Part shown: positions 54,718-64,000 of the stretch, piece by piece
How the letters are laid out: each line of letters begins with the position of its first letter
Position numbering within the stretch: position 1 is the stretch's first letter
From: Macrothele yani
Taxonomy: Eukaryota; Arthropoda; Arachnida; Araneae; Macrothelidae
DNA length: 64,000 bases
Reading direction: 5' to 3'
NCBI GenBank assembly: GCA_039090855.1
Contig: CM076990.1
Coordinates: 203,799,232 to 203,863,231, forward strand
The notes under the pieces: model-generated
Seen by the model: the letters and a program-made list of their open reading frames with translations, nothing else
What the model was told of the DNA's origin: nothing
The model's database searches: none
Translations under genes and position numbers: made by a program

Positions 54718-54840
54718 CCTGATAAATAACTTTTAAAAAGAGAATGTTCATTTTCCCCTATTCCTATAGTTTGCAATTTGTGTAGTAAGATATAATTTAT
54801 GGTATCAAAAGCTTTGGATAACGCAATTTAAGAAAAACAT
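54718..54840 (-). pseudogene. LINE D: reverse transcriptase core, upstream piece
   Basis: The minus strand reads ALSKAFDTINYILLHKLQTIGI and LFKSYLSG, the reverse transcriptase KAFDTVNH-type box with its catalytic Asp, up to the element junction. The LINE is truncated just upstream, near 54840. Confidence 0.82.
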
Positions 54841-55740
54841 TATTTTACTTAAGATAAGGTGTTCTAAGAAGTGTTTGATGAATACCTACAATTGCATCTG
54901 GGATATCTCCTGGCAATGCTCTCCTACAAGAGGTTTGTTGCAGCTTCGTTTATTAGTTGTTCATCATTTATGCCCCAATCTACGAAGTAGAAGTTGGGAA
55001 CATTGGAATAGTAAGTAATCTGTTGAATCTTCCATAAATAAAATCATGTGTAAATCTCTAAGGGTTGGTCACTGTACTTAGTCTACTTGTTGAACCCTTA
55101 AATTTTAATTTAAATACTTGCTCAGTAGAATTTCTAAGCTGCAATATTTCAAGCTGAACGACATACACTTGAATAGCATTAGGTGAACACGATCTAGAGT
55201 GAATGATTAAACAGATTACTATCTATTTCGTAGATTGGTGCATCAATGAAGAACAACGCTTGTGATATACTACAGAGATAAAGCACGTGTCATCCCGACA
55301 AATCTGAAGCGATACATTTTGTCCGAGTAGATTAGTTCGGAGAGCAACTTACTCCGGAGTAGACAAATACACTGCCGTCGTTGCACGATAATTAAAGAGA
55401 TGAAATATTAAAATCCCATTCATAAAATTTACTTTACGGAATCACAATATTAAGAATATCGCACTTGAATAAAACCTTTCAAGCCTCCATGAAGCCCATC
55501 ATCATACGTAGAATTACGTAACACTACATAGAACATGAGAATACACTCATTGTCATGAAAATTCGTGCACCAAGAAAAAAACCGTGCGATTAAAGCGAAA
55601 CTTGGCGAATAGCTTCGGGGAGGGCACACATGCAAATGATTAAAGTTTCGTGCTATTCCGCATGCCCGAGCTTCCAAGACTGGCGCTGCAATCGCAATCC
55701 TTGGGGCTCATAAGGCGCCGTGCAGAGGACTCCACATTCG
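54841..55740. other. Mostly AT-rich; one tRNA-like SINE head remnant
   Basis: GTCCGAGTAGATTAGTTCGG...CTTACTCCGGAGTAG at about 55318-55365 resembles the family E heads at 43337 and 44850 but lacks a B-box. Nothing else recognised. Confidence 0.5.
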
Positions 55741-55844
55741 TGCCGAAGTGCACGGTAAGAGTTAAGTGAGATCCCTGAGCGATGGACATGCCGAAGTGCA
55801 CGGTAAGAGTTAAGTGAGATCCCTGAGCGATGGACATGCCGAAG
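55741..55844 (+). repeat. 48-bp tandem duplication at the Tc1 start
   Basis: TGCCGAAGTGCACGGTAAGA with the rest of the unit is present twice (55741-55788 and 55789-55836), identical, followed by TGCCGAAG. The copies end just inside the transposase start. Confidence 0.95.
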
Positions 55845-56838
55845 AGCCGCCTTAGATATGCGTACGGGCAACTGACGGAGTTTGAACGAGGCCGCACCGT
55901 CGGGAGGAGAGAGGCAGGGTGGCCGGCGCGCCGAATCGGCCGCCATTTGGGCCGGTCAGACAGTACGGTGCGATCGTATTATGACCAATGGACACGGAAA
56001 GGCACCCAGACATGGCGGATTGTCTCTGGGCGACCCAAACACCCCAACAGCAGAGAGGACCGTGAGAGCGGCACGCACAGATACAACGACGTCCTTGTCC
56101 AATATCCAAAGACATGTGGCGGCTGTACAAGGGACTCCTGTGTTCGCTAGAACCAGGTCCAGACGCCTGGAAGAGGCGAATCTGCACTCTCGATGACCCT
56201 TGCGTTTCCTGTCATTAACGCCTGACCATCGTCGGAGTCGATTGCAGTGGTGTCAGCAGCAAGCAACGTGGAATTCTACGGACTGGCGACGTATAGCGTT
56301 TTGCGACAAATCCAGCTTCCGTATGGGAACAGACGATTACTGTGTCAGACTGTGGATGATTGCAGGTGAGCGCTACAATCCCAACCTCACTGTACAACGG
56401 CACACGTCCCGAACTGCAGGCGTAATGGCCTGGGGTGCCAACGCGTATGACAGCCGGACTTCCCTCACAGTGATGTGAGGGAGGTTGACAGCCCTGCGCT
56501 ACGTACAGCAGATCCTGTGTCCCCATGTGCTGCCTTTCCTGGCGGGGCGGCCCGGGGCCGTTTTCCAACAAGGTAACGCCCGTCCGTACACGGCTTGGGT
56601 TTCCCTCACCTGTCTAAGTCCCGTGCTCTGTCAGATCGCCTGATCTCTCGCCCATCGAGCACGTGAGGGACCAGATGGGACGCCAGCTTTTTCCATGTAA
56701 CCAATGTTCGAGATATAGAGCGTCAGTTGCAATAAGTGCGGCCAGTCTGTCCCAGGATAACATACGGCGTCTCTTTGACTCCATGCCGGACCATATCACC
56801 GTATGTATCCGAACACGAGGCTGTCCGACGTGGTACTA
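55830..56838 (+). pseudogene. Tc1-like transposase, GC-rich, broken
   Basis: MPKSRLRYAYGQLTEFERGR starts the DNA-binding part, with RIGRHLGRSDSTVRSYYDQW. Other frames carry QRHVAAVQGTPVFARTRSRRL, WCQQQATWNSTDWRRIAFCDKSSF (first catalytic Asp in CDKSSF), GVMAWGAN, GAVFQQGNARPYTA (second Asp now Gly) and SPDLSPIEHVRDQM (Glu retained) near 56640. It ends MPDHITVCIRTRGCPTWY near 56838. Base composition is clearly richer in G and C than the surroundings, which suggests later arrival. TIRs were not found with confidence. Confidence 0.85.
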
Positions 56839-56839
56839 A

Positions 56840-58004
56840 TGCTGGCGGAATGTGTACCTTATGTCGGCGTGAAATCTTCCTGCTGCCGGGATATGGGAAT
56901 AACTTGTCCTTGGTACGTACTATCTCACTACTAAAACCTCATTTCAATCCGACTCCTCCTTCTTAGTGAGCGAATTTTTGTTACAATGAGGGTGTATACT
57001 AAGGTAAGTGCCAATATGGCATAAACGTATAAAAACGTCATAAACGTATGCATCAATACAATACTTCGCTGCTTACCGCACTCTTCACAACTGCACATAC
57101 ACATTGTTGTATCGATCAGTGACTCATTGCTAGTAATGCCAACTTTAAGAACTCGTCCGTAGAAATAATGTGTCGTAAAGTCATAAAACGTTTAACGAGA
57201 AGAAACCAAATTTACATAAGAACACAGAAACTCAAAATGAGGATTAAATCAGAGGTTTAATTAACACATGTCGCGAAGAAACATTGATAAATATTATTGC
57301 ACTAAAGTGTAGCTTAAATGGCATATGCACGAGAAACTGATTTCAGTGATTCTGAAAACAGCACAAGAGGATTAGAATTATAGGTGACATTGCCCTAACA
57401 GGTAGCTTTATAAAATCGATATAAATTCAGGACGAGTTTTTAAAAAGATTTTGATGTCATCTTCTCCCATGGATTCAAAATTCTTTCGCTTTCTTAAGGA
57501 TTTTAACAAGCCAAAATTCTAAGATAAAAACAAATCGAAAAACGAACCACGCCATTTCCTGCAAACACCGGATAAGACTAAAAAAAAAAAAAAGCTATGG
57601 TATATTAATCTCTTTTACTGACGTCCATTGCGTGCCGACGAGCCACATAAAATCGCGAATGATCGATAATGAATGATATGTGTTCTGTTTATCTTCTCGG
57701 CATGCTGTAGATCATGAAAACAACGTTCGTTGTGTTTGGACCTAACAATTACGTATACCCATTATTCAAAATGCGGGGGAACCTGTTGAAACGTTCTGCA
57801 ATTTTATACAGATGTCCAGCCATGGGAAATGGCAGCAGTACGATTTGACAGTTCTGCCATGACTGCAGTTTCTTCGAATGAATTACTGATGTTATATGTC
57901 AGTGATACCATTTGGTCGAAAATAAAGCAAAGTTTGATCGTGAAAAACAAACAGGGAAATTGTTGAAAAATCGCATCACTAAAATGATAAATTACCAATA
58001 AAGA
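56840..58004. other. AT-rich, no gene recognised
   Basis: GCATAAACGTATAAAAACGTCATAAACG near 57019 is a small direct repeat, possibly the end of the Tc1. An A-run lies near 57580. No coding match. Confidence 0.4.
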
Positions 58005-58391
58005 ACTAAAACTTAACGTCCGTAAAGTGACAAGTTACCAAAAGAACTAATTTCCCTAAAGGAATGAGAAATTGAAACAAGTCACGTCTCAAATGCAATC
58101 ATTACCGTAAGGACTCCGGTATCTAAACTAATCAATTACCAAATGAAGTCAAGTTTCTAAAGTAAACAAGCCCCAAAGAACTCAAGCCCTGTTGCCAAGA
58201 GAAATCGAATACCAAAACTAATGAGTGAGCAAAGGAATCGCTTCCCCAAAGTAATTAATTGCCATAATTGTTCATAAATGGGATTGTTGCTAAGGTGAAC
58301 TAAGTTTCCGAAAGTATTGCGCTACAAAAAGAAATCACGTACTTAAAGTAATCAGTAACACATACACACATCCCCATACACAAAAATCTTC
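58005..58391. repeat. Degenerate ~36-40-bp minisatellite, part 1
   Basis: Loose copies of a unit like AAAGTAATCAATTACCAAAAGAACTCATGTCCCT run head to tail. The same words continue after the mariner at 59662-60258 and again at about 60832-60905. Units are too diverged for a firm count. Confidence 0.75.
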
Positions 58392-58393
58392 TA

Positions 58394-59659
58394 CAGAGGG
58401 TAAGTCAAAAGTTTTGCAATATTTCGATCACTTTATGTCTTTATACGTACCTTTACGAAGAAAGCTGACTAGCATTCAAAGTATAGGCCATCGTGTTGCA
58501 CCGTCTGTAGCCATCTGTCTGCCAGTTCTTCGATTCCGCGGCGGTACCAGTTCTTGTCCTTCGAGGCAAAGAACACCTTCACCCCAGCTGCCATCACCTC
58601 CAGGTGGTTGAAGAGCCGCCCGCGAAGGAACTGGGCCATTAACCGGAACAAGTAATAATCCGACGGGGCTAGATCCGGACTATATGCTGGGTGTGGCATC
58701 AGTTAATTGCCTTCAAGCTCCTGGAGTTTTGCACGGGTCGTTTCCGCGGTATGAGGCCGAGCGTTGTCCTGCTGTACGAGAGCGCGCTTTTCACTAGTGC
58801 CGGGTACTTCTTCTCCAAAACGGCATACATCCGCTCCAGCTGTTCAGAGTAGAGGTTGGCGTTGATGGTCCGACTGTCTGGAACAAATTCGTAATGGACT
58901 ATCCCCCCGAAATTCCACCGGAAGCAAAGCATCACCTTGTGCTCGAACCCCCACGTTTGGAAACTGGTTCAGGACGATGTCGCGGGCTCAACCACTGCAG
59001 TTGTGTGTTAGGAATGCGGTAATAGACCCACTTTTCATTGCACGTAAACATTCTCTTGATGAAACGTACATCACGCGGGTTTTCTAGGAGTTCCGTTCAC
59101 AATTCTACTCGGCGGTTTGTTTCAGCTGGCGGCAGTTCGTGAGATCAATGCGGCAGCTCCTGTAGGCCTTGCGGAGGTCCTGAATGGGACGAACCACGGT
59201 GGTTTGTGATACGCCCAGCTTGCCTGATAATCTCCGACTGCTGGTTTTTCCGGATTTGTTTCTACGGCCTGGCGCACGGCCTCCGAATCCACGGTTCGAG
59301 GCCTAATTGACCTTGGCTGATCGTCGAGGTTTCTGTTACCTGAACGAAATCTCTTGAATGATCTGGTTGCGGTGCTGCGGTCCACGGAACCTTCCCCTTT
59401 CGCATGACAAATGTTTCGTGTTACTTGAGCAGAGTTATGGCCGAGTTCAAACTTTTAAAGAAAAAGCTCCCTAATTAGCCGGTTGTGGCTGTTCATCTTT
59501 TAACTGTATTAACCACTGACAGAACAACGACAGCAACGACTACCACTTTATATCCCTTTCGACAGACGGTAGTGCGCAACTTGAACTAGTTTAAACACCT
59601 GACATATCCGCCTCAGCACATACGTTTATGCAAATATTGCAAAACTTTCGAAGCACCTT
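58394..59659 (-). mobile_element. Full-length mariner inserted in the minisatellite
   Basis: The inverted ends share AAAGTTTTGCAATATTT (58413-58429 and, in reverse, near 59632-59648). TA lies at 58392-58393 and 59660-59661. The length of about 1266 bp is normal. The outermost few bases differ between the ends. Confidence 0.85.
58465..59505 (-). pseudogene. Mariner-type transposase, broken, first catalytic Asp lost
   Basis: Minus-strand blocks: LIRELFFKKFELGHNSAQVT (about 59490-59430), DRSTATRSFKRFRSGNRNLD (59385), VRQAVETNPEKPAV, ENPRDVRFIKRMFTCNEKWV (about 59080-59020; the usual CDEKW reads CNEKW), LVQQDNARPHTAETTRAKL (about 58780-58720, second Asp) and YSPDLAPSDYYLFRLMAQFL (58680-58620, third Asp), ending HDGLYFEC. 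Several frameshifts occur. The protein is the typical two-HTH plus DD34D layout of about 340 residues. Confidence 0.87.
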
Positions 59660-59661
59660 TA

Positions 59662-60258
59662 GAATAGTCCACTACTCAAACAACTTAAATCCTAAATCAG
59701 TCTAAAATGACATCTTACTTGTCGGGCTCATGTACCTAAAGTAAGATGTCGTTAAAAGAACTTACATCTCAAAGATAATCACTTAGCTAAAGACTTTATG
59801 CCTTTAAGTAATCAGTTACAGAAACAAATCTCGGTCCTATAGCAATCCGTTACTAAGCGCAACTACTTTCCTAAATTATTACGTTAAAAACGGAAGCACG
59901 TCCCTAGAATACAATCAGTTAGCAAAAGCACTCACTCATTTGCCAAAACAAATCATGTTTCTAAAGCAATATGTTACCAAAAGAAGTCACAACAAATTCA
60001 GAATAATCAATTACGAGAACTCAAGATGTTAACGAACTTGTTATTAAACGAACGTCTCGGGCCATCCTTTAACTCGTCAGTTGCTGACAAAGATGACATT
60101 TTTAAAGTAATCTGCGCGCAAAAGGAATCACACGTTCCAAAACTAGTGTCACAAAAACAATAATTACGTCTTTACTGTGGAGTAATCAATTACCAAAAGA
60201 ACAAGATAATAATCATAGGTGCACTGAGCTGAAACGAAAACCTAAAACCGTCTATACA
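59662..60258. repeat. Degenerate minisatellite, part 2
   Basis: It continues part 1: AAAGTAATCAGTTACAGAAAC, AGCAATCCGTTACTAAG, AAGCAATATGTTACCAAAAG, AGTAATCAATTACCAAAAG and so on, about every 36-40 bp. Confidence 0.75.
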
Positions 60259-60837
60259 CGTTACTGACTAGTGAAAGAGCAAAAGAGTTACTAGCAATGC
60301 ACTTATAAAACACTATATACAATTAAAAACTTAGATGTGAGATCTTTCGGGGTCACTATGTCCCCATCTTCAGACAAACCAAAAATTCCTCAACCAGGTA
60401 TAAATGTACAAGACAGATGATGAAGGCTGACCAGAAGAACGCAATGAAACATGCGCAGGCAGGTGAACAAATGACAGGGCTCCAACCAAGGCAACAAACA
60501 ACACCCCCCTTCACGGTGTACACAATATCAAAACATATCAAAACATATATTTTGACATTGTGGACACAGTGGGGCCGGGCGGGGGGGGTGTTGTTGTTGT
60601 TTGGTGCCTTGGTTGGAGCCCTGTCATTTGTTCACATGCTTGCGCATGTTTCATTGCGTTCTTCTGGTCAGCCCTCATCATGTCTTGCACATATATATCT
60701 GGTTGAGGAATTTTTGTTTTGTCTGAAGATGGGGACATAGTAACCCCGAAAGATCTCACATCTGAGTTTTTAATTGTATATAGTGTTTTATAATTGCAAT
60801 GCTAGTAACTCTTTTGATCTTTCACTAATCAGTAACG
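60259..60837. repeat. 579-bp palindrome (foldback) inside the minisatellite
   Basis: CGTTACTGACTAGTGAAAGA pairs with TCTTTCACTAATCAGTAACG in reverse. TAAAACACTATATACAATTAAAAAC, GGGGTCACTATGTCCCCATC, CATGCGCAGGC and ATGACAGGGCTCCAACCAAG each have mirror partners in order, around a centre near 60548. The arms are about 285 bp and differ by small changes. The GC content of the inner part exceeds that of the flanks. Confidence 0.92.
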
Positions 60838-60905
60838 TTACCAAAAGAACAAAAATCCCTGGAGTAATTGGTTATCAAAAGAACTCATGTCCTGGTGAAT
60901 TGGAT

Positions 60906-61206
60906 AAATGTACGTACTATTTTTCAGCGACAGCAAACGTAACCATTACCGAAACTGATTTTATATTTTTCAATTTCCAAGTTAGTCTCCCCTATAGCAG
61001 AGCAGTAAGTGGCGCGGACTTCAGGCTTGGGTGCGAGAAGGGCCCGTTCTTGGGCCCTGTCAGGGGTGGTACGTTTGTCTGAAAGCTATAGTTCTGGCTC
61101 TTCTCTGAAAACAGTGTGGGCCTATCTCGGACCCAAGAAGACATGGTCACTGAAGAATATCTTCTAAGATGCTCAGACTGGTCTCTGAACATTAACTAGA
61201 AGAAAC
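60906..61206. other. No gene recognised
   Basis: About 300 bases without a match. CAAGAACGGGCCCTT-like text near 61040 contains a short inverted GGGCCC word only. Confidence 0.4.
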
Positions 61207-62215
61207 AAATGTTCCTAATTTCACGATACACTGTCTGATGAAAAGTATTCGGAAAGCAGCCCATCCAGAAACTCCATGCAAAGAAAATGATATGGAATCG
61301 GTTCACGCTTTGTTGACATCAGTCTTTCCTCGGCAGGAAAGGCTTCCAATGGCTTTTGCTGCGTTGCTGAGAGGATTGTCTTCCATTCTGCCACAAGAGT
61401 TAGCTCGTTCACCGGTGTCGGGCTCTTCGGTCTGGCTCGCAGTCAACATTTCAATTTATCTCCAATGGAGTTGAGATCGGGCTTCGTGCGGGCTAGTCAA
61501 TTTCTTCCACACACATATTATCAAACTATTCCTGCATGGATCTTGTTATGTGAACTGTGGCATTGTACTGTCCGTAAAAGTTCATCGAACTGCTCATAAA
61601 ATGCTGAGAGCCCAGAATAGTTGGGAATGTCATTAAGATTCCCAGGCACTGGAACTATGGACCCATCCCAGTTCATGACAAACAGCCCCAGAGCACAATG
61701 CCTTCTCCACTAACTTCATAGTTGGCACAACGCAGTCGGGTATGTAGCAGATGGCATCCTCCACACTCAGCCTGCCCATTGAACTTTCATATGGAAAATT
61801 GTGACTTATCACTCCGGAGCACGAATTTCTACTGCACCAGAGTCCACTAGTGATTAGTTTTACACTACTCCAACCGACGTTTGCCTTTGATCTCGTTAAT
61901 ATTAGTCGTCTGTGCGGCTATTCTGCTGTAGAGACGCATTCGCTTCAGCACTAGACGAAGCATTATGATGCTGGCGTTGCTATAAGAGTCTTTCTGGACA
62001 GAATATTTTGCCGCACCACCTGCTGTAAAACTAGGAGGTCACGCTCTGTCAGTTTGCATGTGCTACCGTATCGCGATTTTGCTGTTATTGCTCTTATACG
62101 TTTGGACTTTACAATGACATCCCTTACAGTTGAGTGGAGCAGCTGCATCAGGGCAGAATTTTCCGGAATTAACTTGTTGCTAAGATGGCATCCCATGACG
62201 GTGCCACGTTGAAAA
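61207..62215 (-). pseudogene. Tc1-like transposase relic, strongly decayed
   Basis: The terminal word ACACTGTCTGATGAAAAGTA at 61227 looks like a Tc1 3' end. Minus-strand blocks: SNKLIPENSALMQLLHSTVRDVIVK (62180-62110, helix-turn-helix), YGSTCKLTERDLLVLQQVVRQN (62070-62010), CYIPDCVVPTMKL (about 61730-61700), ALCSGAVCHELGWV (about 61690-61640), and LTLVAEWKTILSATQQKPLEAFP (61410-61340). The catalytic DDE boxes are not readable. The 5' TIR was not found; truncation near 62215 is likely. Confidence 0.72.
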
Positions 62216-62500
62216 GTTACTTAGATCTGCAGAATGAAAAGTACTAGTAGTATACAGTCTGTGATGTTTGCCAAGTCCCATAGGTCTTCTTATACCTGTA
62301 ACGGCTATTGTGTTAACTTTTATACTGTACCGTATATTATATTTTAACTTTCCTTTTGAGTTTCTTTTTCTACGTAAATTTGAGTTCCTTTTCTTAGACA
62401 TTTTCAATCCTTAACGTTATGTCTTTTCCCTCAAACAAGAATAATGTTGACAACAATCTGAGGTCGGAACAAGAGTGACGTATGTATGTGATAAGAACGT

Positions 62501-62515
62501 TATATAAAAAGGTGA
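62501..62515 (+). promoter_or_regulatory. TATA-like box upstream of the 83-bp array
   Basis: TATATAAAAAGG with GTGACGTATG about 27 bp upstream looks like a core promoter, but no transcript or open frame follows that I can name. Chance occurrence in AT-rich DNA is quite possible. Confidence 0.2.
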
Positions 62516-62559
62516 TGCAGCAGTTGCTTTGGGGTGTGGAGGTGTTAGATCGTTACTGA

Positions 62560-62905
62560 GGTTTGACTTTTGACTAAGGTATGTAAAGTGCTGTGTTTTG
62601 GATTTCGTCTAATGTCGCTGGACCAATAAAAAGTTGACGTAAGTTGGACTTTTTGACCAAGATATGTGAAGTGGTGTGTTTTGTATTTCGTCTAATGTTG
62701 TTGGACCAATAAAAAGTTGACGTAAGTTGGACTTTTTACCAAGATATGTGAATTGGTGTGTTTTGGATTTCGTCTAATGTTGCTGGACCAATACAAAGTT
62801 GACGTAAGTTGGACTTTATGACCAAGATATGAGTAGTGGTGTGTTTTGGATTTCGTCTAATGTTGCTGGACCAATAAAACGTTGACGTAAGTTTGACTTC
62901 TGTAT
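62560..62905 (+). repeat. Tandem array, four ~83-bp units with CCAAT and TGACGTAA
   Basis: GTTGACGTAAGTT recurs at 62633, 62716, 62798 and 62881 (82-83 bp). Each unit has GTGTGTTTTGGATTTCGTC, TAATGTTGCTGGACCAATA and AAGTTGACGTAAGTTGGAC, that is, an inverted-CCAAT-like GACCAAT word 9-11 bp before TGACGTAA. Confidence 0.92.
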
Positions 62906-62909
62906 ATAT

Positions 62910-64000
62910 TTTGTCTGTCCTTTGTAAAAGCCTTACTCTAACGTGAGCTATCCGGCATAACTATAGTTGCATTACATTTACCCTAATTTTAACATCTATT
63001 CAGCCGGAAATCTTACATAACGTGGAAGGGCTACGTTATAATGCGCAAATCTAATACTCAAAAAGGGGTGTTCGGATACCCTTGATCACATGCTGTATTA
63101 AGGACACAGTCCCACGAATGTGAAATCATTTGAAAATTAAACGTAGAGACATTTTACCTTTAATCCATTTTTTAAAGATTTCATTAGCCTGTGAATGTTT
63201 GATGATCATCAAATTTCTGATAGCCTTATCCAGAGGCATTATCATTGTACCAAATAATTAGGTGGGTAGTTTTATTTTTGTGGCATAAATCCTTTTCAAG
63301 TGAATTAAAAAAAGCATTGGAAAAGGTAGAGTGGTGGAACATAAAAACAATATTTGTCAGTTTTTCGTGAAAGCAAAACTTTTCTTTCACGGAAAGAATA
63401 ATGCGGCGCTATAGGAGCTAATTATAGGTGTTGAAATAATTAACGTGCGCTTATTAAAATTATGTGTGTTCAAAAGATTTACTTATATATTAGAGTTTCT
63501 CATCGCAGGACTTGTGATTATTGGGTCGGTACTTTTGGCTTATTACCTTTGCACACATGGAGATGTTCATAATAGCCTGCTGTAATGTAAATTCTAAGCA
63601 ATTGCTGACGTGTTTGCGTTTACATCGTTGTCTGCCAAACAGATAACGACTGCAATCCTCTAATTGCAAAGATAAAAGTATCTTATCCTGTATCATCTTA
63701 CCTTGTGTGATCTGACCCAGTCCGTTTTTTAATTGCCCAAATTAAGAGCCGTTTACAGATTTGCCGACGTTCACTTAATAGCACCTGTGAACAGGATTAC
63801 CCTCGTACATCATTCAGAACTAACACCTGGCTGCCATCATCGCCATACCGGTCCGTCATCGATTTTTCAAATACCAAATGAATGTAGTATGTTCTTGATC
63901 AGCTTAAAATGAAGTCAAGTCAGATAATGAAATCTATTTGTCTCTCTCAGAAATCTAGTATTTTAGATTTTGGTTTAAACAGCGTTTGCTTATTTCATAG
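62910..64000. other. AT-rich, no gene recognised
   Basis: No coding match, RNA gene, tandem repeat or transposon end could be supported up to the window end. Confidence 0.45.

Noticed and set aside
60417..60740. 107-codon open frame and its minus-strand mirror
   Set aside because: Both come from the two arms of the palindrome; mirror symmetry explains them.

Overview
This window looks like intergenic or heterochromatin-like DNA from an animal, most probably an arthropod. The evidence is AT-rich sequence, many Tc1 and mariner (DD34E/DD34D) transposase relics, APE-type LINE fragments, several tRNA-derived SINE families, a Merlin element and many foldback elements. I see no intact host gene, rRNA gene, CRISPR array or bacterial operon. 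The organism is inferred only from transposon content, and I cannot name a species.

Layout. 1-8.1 kb: two SINE copies facing head to head, a short 166-bp satellite split by a full-length Tc1, a decayed copy of a widespread repeated arthropod protein family (5.2-6.85 kb), and a second Tc1. 8.8-18.2 kb: one LINE on the minus strand, cut twice. A 5.45-kb terminal-inverted-repeat element (itself filled by a foldback element, a Tc1 piece and a mariner) sits between reverse transcriptase codons. An internally deleted mariner, carrying a SINE, sits in the endonuclease region. 20-24.6 kb: a Tc1 piece, a second LINE interrupted by an array element with CTCF-like motifs and by two SINEs, then several strong hairpins. 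27.4-32.0 kb: a mariner split by a 3.25-kb transposon with long inverted ends built of CRE-bearing repeats, which encodes a decayed protein ending in a TSO1-like CXC cysteine motif. 32-35 kb: SINEs and a LINE split by a deleted Tc1. 36-41.1 kb: a second, larger copy of the CTCF-motif element, abutting a Merlin element with a 9-bp target duplication. 42-51 kb: simple repeats, tRNA-like SINE heads, a mariner relic, a 120-bp higher-order repeat and a SINE cluster with one nested insertion. 52.5-54.8 kb: a LINE split by a THAP-encoding inverted-repeat element. 55.7-63 kb: a Tc1, a degenerate minisatellite split by a mariner and by a 579-bp palindrome, another Tc1 relic and an 83-bp repeat array.

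The elements do not form a pathway. Their relations are chronological: the insertions give a relative age order. Almost every coding region has frameshifts, stops or lost catalytic residues. The candidates for something poorly described are the 27.5-30.8 kb CXC element, the 9.6-15.1 kb element without a target duplication, and the CTCF-like array family. All calls rest on reading the sequence and family knowledge; no database search was possible.
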